Source: Beijerinckia mobilis
GTDB taxonomy: Bacteria > Pseudomonadota > Alphaproteobacteria > Rhizobiales > Beijerinckiaceae
Direction of reading: 5' to 3'
Length of the DNA stretch: 64,000 bases
NCBI RefSeq assembly: GCF_000745425.1
Contig: NZ_JQJH01000013.1
Location: 59,996 to 123,995 of the forward strand
Each line of letters begins with the position of its first letter. The stretch's first letter is position 1. The notes beneath the pieces are model-generated. The model ran no database searches. It saw only the letters and a program-made list of their open reading frames with translations, and was not told the DNA's origin. Positions 28,953-38,635 of the stretch are shown here, in pieces. Both the position numbers and the translations under genes were made by a program.

Positions 28953-29162
28953 CTAGAGTCCTTTTGCAACTTGGCTGAGGCCGCCAAGAGTGATGAAAAA
29001 CAATGCGACATCAAACAGGGCCCGGTACCAGACGTATCGGTAGAAACCGAGCCAGTTCAGAAGGCGCGACAGAAGGTTGCTGAGGATGTAGGCGATCGAT
29101 GCCAACACCAGCAATTGCGGCGCATAGACGCCGTAGAAGTCGAATTCTCCAGGCACTCTCAT
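28953..29162 (-). CDS. DUF1656 small membrane protein (AaeX-like)
   Basis: A 69-residue protein starting MRVPGEFDFYGVYAPQLLVL, which matches DUF1656/AaeX: a short amphipathic start, then two hydrophobic helices (LLVLASIAYILSNLLSRLL and ALFDVALFFITLGGL). Such proteins are nearly always encoded beside a FUSC pump and an HlyD protein; their role is unknown. The ATG overlaps the FUSC stop by four bases (ATGA). The open frame extends further upstream but that part lies inside the FUSC gene in another frame. Confidence 0.9.
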   Translation of the reverse strand: MRVPGEFDFYGVYAPQLLVLASIAYILSNLLSRLLNWLGFYRYVWYRALFDVALFFITLGGLSQVAKGL

Positions 29163-31324
29163 ACGGCCTGTTTCCATTTCATTGAAGGGATGGATGTGGG
29201 GGCGGAAAGCGTTAATGATACCGGGGGCGGGTTTTGTGCGCGCGGAGTTTCGGGCAACGTCAATTCGGGCAAAGCCTTTCCCGGGAAGAACGTATGCCGG
29301 ATGCCGAACAAGGCAATCAGGGTCTCGTCGCGGCGATCGGACAAAGCGCTCGCGAAGACTTCGCGCAAGGCAATGTCGATGGCCGAGAGAAGCTGATCGA
29401 AGTCGGCTTGCGGCGCGGATCCATCGACGCCATGGGCCTTGTGGACGAAGATGATGGCGATGTTTTCGCGCACCGCTGCGAGATGGCTCGCAATATCGAA
29501 TGGAAGCAGGGGTTCGAGGCGGCGTAATTCGACGACATCGAGGCCGATGGCGGTTTCCTGCGTCGGTGCGATCCAGGACGGGATTTTCTCGCCGAATGTA
29601 TTGAGACGGCGTGCGAGAAGGCCAAGCCTGTCCATCATGCGATAGGCGAAAAGCGGTTCGTTGGTGATCCAACGATTGTGCGATACGGCCGCGATTTCTG
29701 TCCAGCCGGCAGCAAGCAGTCTTTGCGCGGTTTTCTCGACGGCGAACAGACGGATGAGACCGACGATGGCGGGCGTTATCGTGAAGGCGAAGAGCATGGC
29801 CAACACGCTATTGGTGAATGATGCGAGATCGGCTTGATAGCGGCTTTGCGGATTGACCAGAATGCCCAGCAAAAGCGCGGACAGAACGCCGAAGACCGAT
29901 AGACGCGGAATGCTGACGATCGCGCCGAAGATCAGCAGGAAAGGCGCAAAACACAGGGCGAGAAGCGGGAAACCGTCGATCATCGGCAGCAAGCCGAACA
30001 GCACGATGAACCCGGCTATGGCGGCAACGATCGTCGCCTTGGCGAATGTAAGGATCGCCGACGTAGGATTCTCGCCCAAGGCTCCGATCGAGGCGCCGAG
30101 CGCCGCCATTTGCGCGGCGATGGTGCCGCCGGGCCAAGTCGTGGAGATAGCGAAGATACAGCAGACGATCACAGAGAAGAAGGCGCCGAGTGCCGAGCGG
30201 AAAGCCGCCCCATGATCGCGGTGCAGTGGATAGGCGTTGCTGCCCGGCGGGCGGCCCAGCGCGCGGCCCGCGCGTGCATTGGTCCATAAGGTGAGACTCG
30301 CCAGGAAATGGTCGAGGAAGCGGCGTAAGCGGGACAGGAAGTTTTTGCGCAACAGGCCATCGACGTCTTTGATCGGCCCTTCCTGAGATTCAAGGCGCGT
30401 GACGGCGGTATAGAGCCGGCTCATCGCCTCGGATTGTTCCCGTATCTCGTCCTTATGCAGGGATTCGACCATACGGGTCTCGATCTCCTGGAGATCGGGT
30501 GCCGTCGGTGTCTGCGTGGCGTCGCTTTGTTCTTTCAGGGCAATGCCAGCCTGTTCAAGGCTAAACAGCAATGGGATCTGTAGAACGATGCGATGGTGGA
30601 GAATGCGGATATAATGCCGCAGCGTATGATAGGTCGAATGTTCGTAATAGAGATGCGTGACCTGTCCGTAGGAATCCGAGACTTCGCGTGCCAGCCGGCT
30701 GCGTTCCCGCTTGAGGTCTTGCTCGTGGGCAGTGCTCTCCGGGGAAGTACTCTCCAGCGAGTGAGTGCTGAGTTCATTCAGCATCACAAACCAATTGTCG
30801 ATTCGCTTGGCGAGAAGCGGGCCGATGTGGCGCACGAAAATGAGCTCGCTCATCATGGTGCCGCAGACGATGCCGATGACGATTTCCTCAACGCGCGCGA
30901 CTGTAACATCGAAGATGTTTACCGGCGTGTCGATGGATGAGAAGCCGATGATCGAGGCTGTGTAGCCTGCGAGCATGAACACATAGGAGCGCGGAGTGCG
31001 GTCGAGCAGCGAGATGTAAAGACAAAGGCCGCACCAGCCGGCCAGCAGCACGATGAGGAGCTCCGGCGCGCTTTGCAGCGTCGGGATGCTCAACAGGGCG
31101 ACGCCGGCGCCGAGCAGGGTGCCGATGATGCGGAAAAAGGATTTCGAGGCGACCTGACCGGCGATCGGCTGGGAGACGAGATAGACCGTGCCCATCGCCC
31201 AGGCGGGGCGCTCGAGATCGAAGGCGAAGGCGATATAAAGCGCGAGCACCGCGGCGAAAAAGGTTTTCAGTGAAAACAGCCAGTCGGCGTCTTTAAGCTC
31301 CTTCAACAACGATGGGGACATCAT
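29159..31324 (-). CDS. FUSC-family inner-membrane efflux pump (AaeB/YccS-like)
   Basis: A 721-residue protein with two membrane blocks, residues about 15-165 and 365-520, each with several helices, separated and followed by soluble domains, the FUSC/ArAE layout. GTVYLVSQPIAGQVASKSFF in the first block and the second-block segments GAFFSVIVCCIFAISTTWPGG and ILVNPQSRYQADLASFTNSVL are typical. It is probably a proton-driven exporter of aromatic acids or related toxic compounds. First gene of the three-gene operon; a MarR gene lies upstream on the same strand. Confidence 0.93.
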   Translation of the reverse strand: MMSPSLLKELKDADWLFSLKTFFAAVLALYIAFAFDLERPAWAMGTVYLVSQPIAGQVASKSFFRIIGTLLGAGVALLSIPTLQSAPELLIVLLAGWCGLCLYISLLDRTPRSYVFMLAGYTASIIGFSSIDTPVNIFDVTVARVEEIVIGIVCGTMMSELIFVRHIGPLLAKRIDNWFVMLNELSTHSLESTSPESTAHEQDLKRERSRLAREVSDSYGQVTHLYYEHSTYHTLRHYIRILHHRIVLQIPLLFSLEQAGIALKEQSDATQTPTAPDLQEIETRMVESLHKDEIREQSEAMSRLYTAVTRLESQEGPIKDVDGLLRKNFLSRLRRFLDHFLASLTLWTNARAGRALGRPPGSNAYPLHRDHGAAFRSALGAFFSVIVCCIFAISTTWPGGTIAAQMAALGASIGALGENPTSAILTFAKATIVAAIAGFIVLFGLLPMIDGFPLLALCFAPFLLIFGAIVSIPRLSVFGVLSALLLGILVNPQSRYQADLASFTNSVLAMLFAFTITPAIVGLIRLFAVEKTAQRLLAAGWTEIAAVSHNRWITNEPLFAYRMMDRLGLLARRLNTFGEKIPSWIAPTQETAIGLDVVELRRLEPLLPFDIASHLAAVRENIAIIFVHKAHGVDGSAPQADFDQLLSAIDIALREVFASALSDRRDETLIALFGIRHTFFPGKALPELTLPETPRAQNPPPVSLTLSAPTSIPSMKWKQAV

Positions 31325-31863
31325 GGTCTTGGCTCTTGTCTTGGCTTGCGTCTCTTGCCGCGAAAATTCGGATGGCCTGCCGGCAGGAGCGCCGGACTTG
31401 CGAGATTATTCAGGCCGGAGGCCTCCCCGGAGCAGGGTGCGTCGATCGCCGTCCTGTTCCATGGGAAAAGAGTATGAAGGCGAATCCTTCGATCTCAAGG
31501 CGATGCTGTCTCGACCCTCGTCGCGTCGATCGCTTCTGAGCCTCCCAAACGCGGCATCTCAATAAGGTGGAGCATTTTCAGATGCCTTCAATCGGGGAGC
31601 GATTCGTTTGAAAGGAAAATTGCGCTAACGCCTATCCCTCGCGGGGGGAATCGCCATGTGATTCAAAGTCATTGAAAAAAGTCCCATTGTCGATCGAAGG
31701 GGCTGTCTGGACCATCCGACCGAGCGGATGCTCCGGATTATTATTCATTTGTCTCTATTAATTGTTTTATTCTGAACGCCATTGAACCAGGTGGGGAAGG
31801 ATTCAACGGCGTTCGGCGGCAAGCCGCAGAGCAATGCGATGAATTGACTATCGCAATTGCGTG
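31325..31863. other. 540-bp gap between marR and the efflux operon
   Basis: AT-rich around 31730-31780, which probably holds the efflux promoter. Around 31563-31610, GGAGCATTTTCAGATGCC and GGGAGCGATTCG resemble remnants of the dispersed repeat but are too eroded to call. No gene recognised. Confidence 0.45.
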
Positions 31864-32331
31864 TCAGGCATCCAATTCTTCGCGCGCGAGCAGCGCACTC
31901 AGATCGGCATCGAGAACTTCAAGAACGTGCATGGCGACGTCGAGGTCGCCAGGCTCTATATTACCTAACAGGGCCTGCCGGACTTTTTTCACGACATGCT
32001 CGATATGTTCGGCCTTTTCCCGTCCGGCTTCTGTGAGATCGATCAGCTTGGCACGGCGGTCTCGCGAATCTTCGCGACGTGTGACGAGCTTGTCGCCTTC
32101 CAGCATATCGATGAGCCGCACGAGCGAGGGGCCCTCGACGCCCAGTTCATCTGCCAGCACTCCCTGACGCATACCCCCGCTTCTCAGCAAAATGATGAGC
32201 GGCAAAGCGGTCGATTGCGAAAGACCTTCCGTGGAAAGCACCTGATCCAGAACCCGCCGCCAGTTGCGCCCGACGCGGATGACGATCTGTCCGAATAGGG
32301 CAACGGAGGGGAGGGAGCGAGCACTAGCCAT
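31864..32331 (-). CDS. MarR-family transcriptional regulator
   Basis: A 155-residue winged-helix repressor. The core SGGMRQGVLADELGVEGPSLVRLIDMLEGDKLV is split around the recognition helix, followed by the wing TRREDSRDRRAKLIDLTEAGR typical of MarR. Such proteins sense phenolic or similar small molecules. It lies upstream of a FUSC/DUF1656/HlyD operon in the same orientation and probably controls it and itself. The ATG at 32331 gives the family length; the frame continues upstream without family resemblance. A perfect inverted repeat lies just before the start. Confidence 0.93.
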   Translation of the reverse strand: MASARSLPSVALFGQIVIRVGRNWRRVLDQVLSTEGLSQSTALPLIILLRSGGMRQGVLADELGVEGPSLVRLIDMLEGDKLVTRREDSRDRRAKLIDLTEAGREKAEHIEHVVKKVRQALLGNIEPGDLDVAMHVLEVLDADLSALLAREELDA

Positions 32332-32334
32332 GGC

Positions 32335-32354
32335 TATTAGATAGTGTCCTAATA
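32335..32354. promoter_or_regulatory. Candidate MarR operator
   Basis: TATTAG, eight bases, CTAATA: a perfect inverted repeat three bases upstream of the marR start codon, of the size MarR dimers bind. Its position predicts autorepression. No equally good copy was seen before the FUSC gene. Confidence 0.6.
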
Positions 32355-32494
32355 AAAAGGGGTCAATGTATTTTGCTGCTATCTTTGACGCTGAAAAGCT
32401 TCGTGCAAGCCAGCCATGCGAATCTAACATGATGAAAGAAAGTAAGGATTTCGATGTTCGGCGCGTTTGGGGAGCGAGCGTCCGGTGCAAACGA

Positions 32495-32522
32495 GGGTCT
32501 GTAAAATTCATTTTACAGACCC
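32495..32522. other. 28-bp perfect palindrome with four-base loop
   Basis: GGGTCTGTAAAA and its exact complement surround TTCA. Neither side is followed by a T-run, so it is more like an operator or an RNA processing/stability hairpin than an intrinsic terminator. No second copy was seen in the window. Confidence 0.6.
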
Positions 32523-33007
32523 ATGGGACAGGCTCGCCCGGATCAAATTAGCAATTGATAATGATCTGAGCTTTTGTTGACTTTCGAAGGGTGGAGAAAA
32601 AACGGAGTTCACCAAGAAAAGTGGCGAGAAATTTACAGGCTTACCTTAATTAATTCTTTCTTTTCATCGGCTCGCCACACCTCATGCTTGAGAACGATTT
32701 TTCTGCTGGCAGGTTGAAACCGAGAGGCGGGACGGGTATCGGTCTCAAGGACCATTGAAGAGCCGTGGGAGCGAGGCTTCGTGTTTGGGCTTGGTCGTAC
32801 GCTGAAATCGCAGACTGCGGTTTTGCCATTTCTCGCGCGAGCCGCCAGCCATCTCGCATGGCCAGTATGTCGTTGCGGCGAAATTCCCCACCCGCCGCCA
32901 TCAGAGCTGCAGCCCGAAAATTTGGCGTGAACGTTTCATCTCTTGAATATCAGCCAGAGAATTTCAGCCCAAAAGTGTCAGCCCGAGAGTCTTAGCCAAG
33001 GTAACAT

Positions 33008-34009
33008 ATGAGTGATTTTTTTCGTGAGGTGGATGAGGATGTCCGCCGCCAGCGCATCATTGATTTTCTTGGCCGCTATCGATTTCTGCTAGCGGGCGTC
33101 ATTCTTTTCGTGATCTTCGGCGCGGTGGCTTGGCGTGTGACGATGAGCCATCGTCTGGCCGAAGCCGAAGCGACAGGTGCGCACTATCAGGCGGCACTTG
33201 ATCTTGCTCAGGCGGGGGATCAGACCAAGGCTCTGGCTGCACTCAAAGCCCTGGGCGAAAATGCCCCCAAGGGTTATGAGGCACTGGCGCAGCTGCGGTC
33301 GATCGATGCGGAGGTTACCAAAGACCCTCTCGCCGCCACGGGCGCTTATATGGCTTTTGCCGAAGATCAAAAGTTGCCGCAGTCTCTGCGCGATATTGCC
33401 AGGGTGCGGGCTTTGTATCTGCAAGCGGATCAACTGGACCCGAACCAGTTTGAAGAGCGGGCGGCCAGCTTGGCAAAGGGAGATTTCGCCTTCCGCAATT
33501 CGGCGCGTGAACTGCTCGCGCTTGCCGCGCTCAAGCGCAAGGATTTTGATGCCGCGGGCCGTTGGCTCGACCAGATCGTGGTTGATCCCGGCGCGCCGGC
33601 GGCCATGCGCCAGCGGGCCAGCGCCTTTCTCGGCCTCGTGCAAGCCGGGAAACCTGCGCCGGAGCCTAAACCTGTTCCGCAGTCGAAGCCTTCGGGAGAG
33701 ACCAAACCTCCCGCAGAGCCTCAATCGACTCCAAAGGTGGAGTCCACCGTCGAGCCCAAGGCTGCAATCGAGCCAAAAGCTGTTGACGAAACCAAGTCCG
33801 CTACCGAGCCCGCATCGGACAATACCGCCCCGGTCAATAAAGATGAGCCTTCCTCGGATGTGCAATCGCAGCCGGAAGGCGAAGCCGCAAAGGCTTCTAG
33901 CGAGCAGCCGGCTACGGGTACGGAAGCACCATCGGGGAACGTCGACAAGCCTGCGGAGGCTTCCGGCGCGCAGCAGGAACAAACCAATCCGGAGGCTCCT
34001 AAACCCTGA
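33008..34009 (+). CDS. YfgM-like TPR membrane protein with charged C-terminal tail
   Basis: A 333-residue protein. [24 protein letters not shown] precedes one membrane helix ([17 protein letters not shown], about residues 27-43), then helical repeats of the TPR_21 type to about residue 210 ([21 protein letters not shown]). E. coli YfgM lies beside BamB and Der and works with the Sec translocon and periplasmic chaperones. Residues 215-333 are a Pro/Glu/Lys/Ser-rich tail with repeated PKP, KPP and EPK, probably disordered. The stop overlaps the der start by one base (TGATG), as expected for this conserved pair. Confidence 0.88.
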   Translation: MSDFFREVDEDVRRQRIIDFLGRYRFLLAGVILFVIFGAVAWRVTMSHRLAEAEATGAHYQAALDLAQAGDQTKALAALKALGENAPKGYEALAQLRSIDAEVTKDPLAATGAYMAFAEDQKLPQSLRDIARVRALYLQADQLDPNQFEERAASLAKGDFAFRNSARELLALAALKRKDFDAAGRWLDQIVVDPGAPAAMRQRASAFLGLVQAGKPAPEPKPVPQSKPSGETKPPAEPQSTPKVESTVEPKAAIEPKAVDETKSATEPASDNTAPVNKDEPSSDVQSQPEGEAAKASSEQPATGTEAPSGNVDKPAEASGAQQEQTNPEAPKP

Positions 34010-35421
34010 TGCTCACCATTGCCATCATCGGACGTCCGAACGTCGGTAAGTCCACGCTGTTCAACCGGCTTGTCGGCAAGAAGCTCGCGCTGGTCGATGA
34101 TCGGCCTGGCGTAACGCGTGACCGGCGTGAAGGAGACGCTAAGCTCGGTGATCTCACCTTCAAGATCATCGACACCGCCGGACTTGAGGAAGGTAATGAG
34201 GCGAGTCTTTCCGGCCGGATGCGAGCCCAGACCGAAGCCGCGATCGAACAGGCGGATGGCATATTCTTTCTGTTCGATGTCCGTGCGGGACTGACGCCGG
34301 AAGATCGCTTCTTTGCCGGCCTTGTCCGGCGTGCAGGCAAGCCTTTGATCCTGATCGCCAACAAGGCGGAGGGCCGCACTGGCGTGACCGGCGCCATGGA
34401 AGGATTCGACCTTGGGCTTGGTGATCCCGTCGCTTTCTCTGCGGAACATGGCGAAGGTCTGGCCGATCTTTACGACGCCTTGCGTGAGGCTTTTCCGGCG
34501 GAAACCGAACTTTCCGAAGAGGATGAAGCGGTCGAGAAACGTCCGCAATTCGATGAAAACGAGGATGGCTCCGAGCTCGATCTGACGAAGCCCTTGCGCA
34601 TCGCAGTCGTTGGACGACCGAATGCGGGAAAGTCCACCTTGCTCAATCGTATTCTTGGCGAGGACCGCCTGCTGACGGGACCGGAGGCGGGATTGACCCG
34701 CGATTCGATTGGGCTCGATCTCGAATGGCGCGGACGCAAAATGAAGATTTTCGACACGGCGGGTCTGCGCCGCCGGGCGAAAATCGAGGATAAGCTCGAA
34801 AAGCTGGCTGCCGCCGATGCCTTGCGTGCCGTGCGTTTCGCGGAAGTCGTAGTTCTGCTGCTTGATGCCACAATCCCCTTCGAGAAACAGGATTTGACGA
34901 TTGCCGATCTCGTCGAACGGGAAGGGCGGGCGCTGGTGATTGCGCTCAACAAATGGGACCTGATCGGCGCCGACGATGCCGAGCGCGGCGAGAGATTGGC
35001 CATCCTTCGCGAAGAAGCGGCGCGCCTTCTGCCACAGGTCAAGGGAACGCCCGTCGTTCCGGTGTCGGCAACGACAGGAGAGGGTCTCGATCGCCTGATG
35101 GCGGCGATCGAAAAGGTGCATGTTATCTGGAACAAGCGGATTTCAACCGCGCGGCTCAATCGTTGGCTCGAAGGCGCTTTGGAACAGACCCCGCCGCCTG
35201 CGGTGTCGGGCCGCCGCATCAAGATCCGTTACATGACCCAGTTGCGCGCCCGGCCACCCTATTTCCTTCTGTTCGGCAATCAGCTGGACGCCTTGCCGCA
35301 GAGCTATGAGCGTTTTCTGGTGAATGGCCTGCGCCAGACCTTCGACCTTCCGGGCGTTCCGATCCGTCTGTCGCGAAAGACTACGGACAATCCCTATGCT
35401 CCCACAAGGAAACGCAAATAG
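34009..35421 (+). CDS. der: Ribosome-assembly GTPase Der (EngA)
   Basis: A 470-residue essential GTPase for 50S subunit maturation. It has two GTPase domains in tandem: [22 protein letters not shown] and NKAE in the first; [31 protein letters not shown] and NKWD in the second, from about residue 200. A KH-like C-terminal domain ends [16 protein letters not shown]. The linker between the GTPase domains is rich in Glu/Asp. Translation is coupled to the YfgM-like gene. Confidence 0.98.
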   Translation: MLTIAIIGRPNVGKSTLFNRLVGKKLALVDDRPGVTRDRREGDAKLGDLTFKIIDTAGLEEGNEASLSGRMRAQTEAAIEQADGIFFLFDVRAGLTPEDRFFAGLVRRAGKPLILIANKAEGRTGVTGAMEGFDLGLGDPVAFSAEHGEGLADLYDALREAFPAETELSEEDEAVEKRPQFDENEDGSELDLTKPLRIAVVGRPNAGKSTLLNRILGEDRLLTGPEAGLTRDSIGLDLEWRGRKMKIFDTAGLRRRAKIEDKLEKLAAADALRAVRFAEVVVLLLDATIPFEKQDLTIADLVEREGRALVIALNKWDLIGADDAERGERLAILREEAARLLPQVKGTPVVPVSATTGEGLDRLMAAIEKVHVIWNKRISTARLNRWLEGALEQTPPPAVSGRRIKIRYMTQLRARPPYFLLFGNQLDALPQSYERFLVNGLRQTFDLPGVPIRLSRKTTDNPYAPTRKRK

Positions 35422-35552
35422 ACGCCGAGTGGTCGGATTGGGCTGACACTTAATGCTTCAAGCCAAGGCATTCGTCTTGTGTTGACACATTTGGTGCGAT
35501 GCTCGGCGTAACTATGCCATCTGGCTTTTCCCGCACAGCTGAAGGAGTTCGA

Positions 35553-36842
35553 ATGTCTCGCCGCCTCCTCACCTTTGGGATCGTGCTGGTGCTGGCCTCA
35601 TGCCGATGGGGCATTGCGCCAGCGGCTGAAGCGACCGAGGATTGCGTCAATGAGGTCCTCTCTGGCGTAAGCTACAGGTTCATCGGCCAGTGGGATGTCG
35701 AAAAGCTGAACCATATTCTCAGCCTTGATGCTCCGGAGGTCTTTGGCGTTTCACCTTCCTACGCTCCGGCGAGAAACGCGGTGAACCTTTATCGCGTCAC
35801 CTATCCTTCGGTTATTCCCGAACAGGGAAACAAGCCGACGCTGGCTTCTGGCCTTCTCGCCATACCGGATAATGCTGCTGATACGATGCCGATGCTTTCC
35901 TATCAGCATGGCACTGTCTATGGAAAAGATGAGGTTCCATCCTTTCCGGAGCGCTCGCCTGAAACCCAGCTCGTTCTCGCCCAGTTCGCCGGGCAAGGCT
36001 ATGTGGTGATCGGCGCGGATTATTTCGGAATGGGACTATCGCAGGAGCCAGAGGGCTATCTCGTCAAGGCCAGCCACCAGCAAGCCACTTATGACATGCT
36101 GCGCGCGGCCCGCGCGGTGCTCGCGCATATGCACCGCTCGACCAGTAAACTGCTGCTGGGAGGATGGTCGCAGGGCGGCTTCGTGACGATGGCTTTTCTT
36201 GAAAAGCTCGAAAATGCCGGTGAAACAGTGGCTGGCGCCGCGACGGCGAGCGCGCCGGTCGATATTTTCCTCGGGCTGAATGGTTTTTTGCAATTTCCTC
36301 GTGCGAATGACGCGAGCTGGGTCTCGACGCTGTTTATCCTTTCGGCCTTTTCGTTCGAGAATTATTATAACGTGCCGGGACTTACCCGCTCGCTCATCAA
36401 TGACGAATATTACGACGCGTCCCGCAAGCTTTACGACCATCAAACCGCCGGGGCCGCGCAGATTCCAGGCGATCTGCACAAGCTCATCCGGGCGGATTAT
36501 TTCAAGCCCTATTTCTTTGCGGCTTCGGCCTATGGTCGGCTTCTGAACGGCAAAGCGACTGCTTACCGTTGGGTTATAAAAACGCCCGTGCGCAATTATT
36601 ATGGCGAGGCGGATGAAATCATTTCCGTGGGTCTCGGCAGACTCGCCATGAGCTATCAGGAAGCCATGGGCAACGGTAATCATGCCGTTGAGGCTGTCTC
36701 GACGGGTGCCACGAATCACCGCGGCACATTCGCGACGGCGGTCCCGCTTTGGAAGACATGGTTTGACGATCTCAAGGGAGCCGAGGATGGCACCCGCTTA
36801 AGGTCCGAAATCCCGGGTAAAAGGATTGATGCGCGGGATTGA
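35553..36842 (+). CDS. Secreted alpha/beta-hydrolase, probable lipoprotein
   Basis: A 429-residue protein of the alpha/beta-hydrolase fold. The N-terminus MSRRLLTFGIVLVLASCRW has a lipobox (LASC), so Cys17 may be lipidated. LLGGWSQGGFVTMAFL is the nucleophile elbow with the catalytic Ser; YYGEADEIISVGLGRL fits the acid residue and ATNHRGTF the late His. The layout recalls secretory lipases and polyester/esterase relatives, but the substrate is unknown. AAGGAG five to six bases before the ATG at 35553 supports this start over upstream in-frame codons. It lies 130 bp after der. Confidence 0.85.
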   Translation: MSRRLLTFGIVLVLASCRWGIAPAAEATEDCVNEVLSGVSYRFIGQWDVEKLNHILSLDAPEVFGVSPSYAPARNAVNLYRVTYPSVIPEQGNKPTLASGLLAIPDNAADTMPMLSYQHGTVYGKDEVPSFPERSPETQLVLAQFAGQGYVVIGADYFGMGLSQEPEGYLVKASHQQATYDMLRAARAVLAHMHRSTSKLLLGGWSQGGFVTMAFLEKLENAGETVAGAATASAPVDIFLGLNGFLQFPRANDASWVSTLFILSAFSFENYYNVPGLTRSLINDEYYDASRKLYDHQTAGAAQIPGDLHKLIRADYFKPYFFAASAYGRLLNGKATAYRWVIKTPVRNYYGEADEIISVGLGRLAMSYQEAMGNGNHAVEAVSTGATNHRGTFATAVPLWKTWFDDLKGAEDGTRLRSEIPGKRIDARD

Positions 36843-36912
36843 TCCTTTGGAATTTCGGCGCGTCTGTTGCTTGCAAAGGATCATCCTCACGCATCGATAA
36901 TGAGAGAAGGCC

Positions 36913-37137
36913 ATGCCGTATTATCTCTATGAGGTTCCCGTCCTGAATTATAGCGAGGAGCGTAATTGGGCGACCGAGGCGGAGGCCTGGTCCGCTATCA
37001 AACATGTCGCCCGGCGCTGCGTGGAGAGGGGGGCAGCCAAGGATCAGCCGCTGATTTTCAAGGAAAAATCGTCCGGCGAAATTCTCTATCAAGGCCCGCT
37101 TAGCGAGGCTTCGAAACCCTTGCCACCAAGAGTGTGA
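36913..37137 (+). CDS. Small protein of unknown function
   Basis: A 74-residue soluble protein, MPYYLYEVPVLNYSEERNW onward, with a mixed charge pattern and a single cysteine near the middle (ARRCVERG). AGAAGG lies five bases before the ATG, and codon use is like that of neighbours, so it is likely a true gene. I recognise no family. Confidence 0.65.
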   Translation: MPYYLYEVPVLNYSEERNWATEAEAWSAIKHVARRCVERGAAKDQPLIFKEKSSGEILYQGPLSEASKPLPPRV

Positions 37138-37220
37138 TCCTATTACAGGGGAGATAAAGCGGCGGCGGCCCGTCGAATTTGATCCTTCAGCCGCTTCAAT
37201 CCATCAGAAAGAGAGCCGCA

Positions 37221-37742
37221 TTGTCCGATTCCGACGAAGGCCTTTCCTTTCCGCGCCGTCTGCTTCTGCGCCTGGCGCAAGCTGTCGTCTTCATCTATCT
37301 GGTTCTCGACGCCATCCTAGCGCCGCTGTTCCAGCCGATCGTCCGCTGGTTTGCTGAATTGGCCCTGATCCAGCGCCTTGAACGCCTGATCGCTGATCTT
37401 TCCCCCTATACGATCCTCATTCTGCTGGCGATTCCCTTCGTCATTGCCGAGCCGGCCAAACTTTACGCCCTCTATTTGATCGGCGCTGGTCATATGGTCT
37501 TGGGCGTCGCGACGCTGATCGGGGCCTATCTCATCAGTCTTTTGGTCGTGGACCGCATCTATCAGGCCGGGGCTTTCAAGTTGCGGCTTATCGAATGGTT
37601 CGACCATCTCATGTCATGGCTTACCCATTACCGTGACAAGCTGGTGCGTTTCGTTCATTCGACGGCGATCTGGCAGGCGGCCATGCGGCTGAAAAGGGAT
37701 ATGAAGGAATGGTTTGCCGAGCTCGGGCTCGGGCGGCAATAG
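37221..37742 (+). CDS. Small membrane protein of unknown function
   Basis: About 173 residues with three or four hydrophobic segments: LAQAVVFIYLVLDAILAPLF, TILILLAIPFVIAEPAKLYA, and a pair around AGHMVLGVATLIGAYLISLL. The C-terminal 40 residues are basic and amphipathic. No ATG is available; TTG at 37221, after GAGAG, is preferred, with TTG 37179 as alternative. The same layout occurs in unannotated rhizobial membrane proteins, but no function is known to me. Confidence 0.65.
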   Translation: MSDSDEGLSFPRRLLLRLAQAVVFIYLVLDAILAPLFQPIVRWFAELALIQRLERLIADLSPYTILILLAIPFVIAEPAKLYALYLIGAGHMVLGVATLIGAYLISLLVVDRIYQAGAFKLRLIEWFDHLMSWLTHYRDKLVRFVHSTAIWQAAMRLKRDMKEWFAELGLGRQ

Positions 37743-37767
37743 GCTTTGGCCGGTTCACTGGGCCGGA

Positions 37768-38517
37768 TCATTCCGGCCTGTGGAAGCTCAAGACGCGGTC
37801 TTGCGGAAAATCGTAAAGCACCCCGGTCTTGGTCCAGCTCGGGTTGCATAAAGCGAGGATTTTCGGGCTTAAATCTTCCGGTGTGCGCAACGTCATTGGA
37901 TCCTCGCCAGGCATGGCCTTGGCCCGCATGGCGGTGCGCAGCGGACCGGGATTGACCAGCATTACCCGGACGGGAGAGACATTCTCGGTTTCGGCGGCAT
38001 AAGTGCGCGCTAGTGCGTCGAGCGCAGCCTTGGAGGTTGCATAGGGACCCCAATAGGGCTTGAAGTCGGCGCGATGGCCGGCGCCTGACGTGATGAAGAT
38101 GACCCGGCCAGCATCGGATGTGCGCAGGAGCGGATCAAGCGAACGGATCAGCCGGTAATTGGCGGTGACATTGACGGCGAAGACATCGTCCCATTGCTTC
38201 GGTTCAACATGGGCGAGCGGGCTCACCGGTCCGAGAAGGCCAGCATTGCCTATGAGAATGTCGAGTTTGCCCCAACGACCGTGAATCGCATGGCCAAGCC
38301 GGTCAAGCGCATCAAAATCCTTGAGATCGCAGGGCACGAGAGTGGCTTCGCTTCCCGCGCCGCGAATCTCGTCGTCGAGATCTTCCAGCGCACCTTGCGT
38401 GCGGGCGAGAGCGATGACATGGGCACCCGCGCGGGCAAGATCAATCGCGACGGCGCGGCCGACGCCGCGCGAGGCGCCGGTGACGAGAGCAATGCGGCCG
38501 GTGAGCGGTTTGGTCAT
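37768..38517 (-). CDS. Short-chain dehydrogenase/reductase
   Basis: A 249-residue NAD(P)-dependent oxidoreductase. The cofactor motif VTGASRGVGRAVAIDLA is at the N-terminus, IGNAGLLG in the middle, and the catalytic triad in FITSGAGHRADFKPYWGPYATSKAAL (Ser, Tyr and Lys; shown here only in part as YATSK). No membrane segment. It follows purF on the same strand, as in other alphaproteobacteria, but the substrate is unknown. Confidence 0.9.
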   Translation of the reverse strand: MTKPLTGRIALVTGASRGVGRAVAIDLARAGAHVIALARTQGALEDLDDEIRGAGSEATLVPCDLKDFDALDRLGHAIHGRWGKLDILIGNAGLLGPVSPLAHVEPKQWDDVFAVNVTANYRLIRSLDPLLRTSDAGRVIFITSGAGHRADFKPYWGPYATSKAALDALARTYAAETENVSPVRVMLVNPGPLRTAMRAKAMPGEDPMTLRTPEDLSPKILALCNPSWTKTGVLYDFPQDRVLSFHRPE

Positions 38518-38635
38518 GGGAAAGCCTTCGCCAAAAACGAAAGGGAACTCCGGTTCCCCGGAAGTTCCCTTCTAACGTTCCCAGGCCTGTTCCGAAACCG
38601 GAAGGTGGCGGGTTCCGACGAAAGTGGCGGTTTGC

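Larger units (their letters stand above)
32332..33007. other. 0.68-kb gap between divergent marR and the YfgM-like gene
   Basis: Besides the candidate operator it holds a perfect 12-bp-arm palindrome (32495-32522) and AT-rich DNA at 32560-32670. Overlapping short frames at 32650-32995 on both strands match no family. Promoters for both flanking genes should lie here. Confidence 0.5.

Noticed and set aside
31563..31610. Possible further copy of the dispersed repeat before the efflux operon
   Set aside because: Only GGAGCATTTTC and GAGCGATTCG match; the hairpins cannot form, so it was not counted.
33721..35121. Long minus-strand open frame (466 codons) opposite der
   Set aside because: It lies fully antisense to der and the YfgM-like gene, has no recognisable domain, and such frames are common opposite GC-rich genes.
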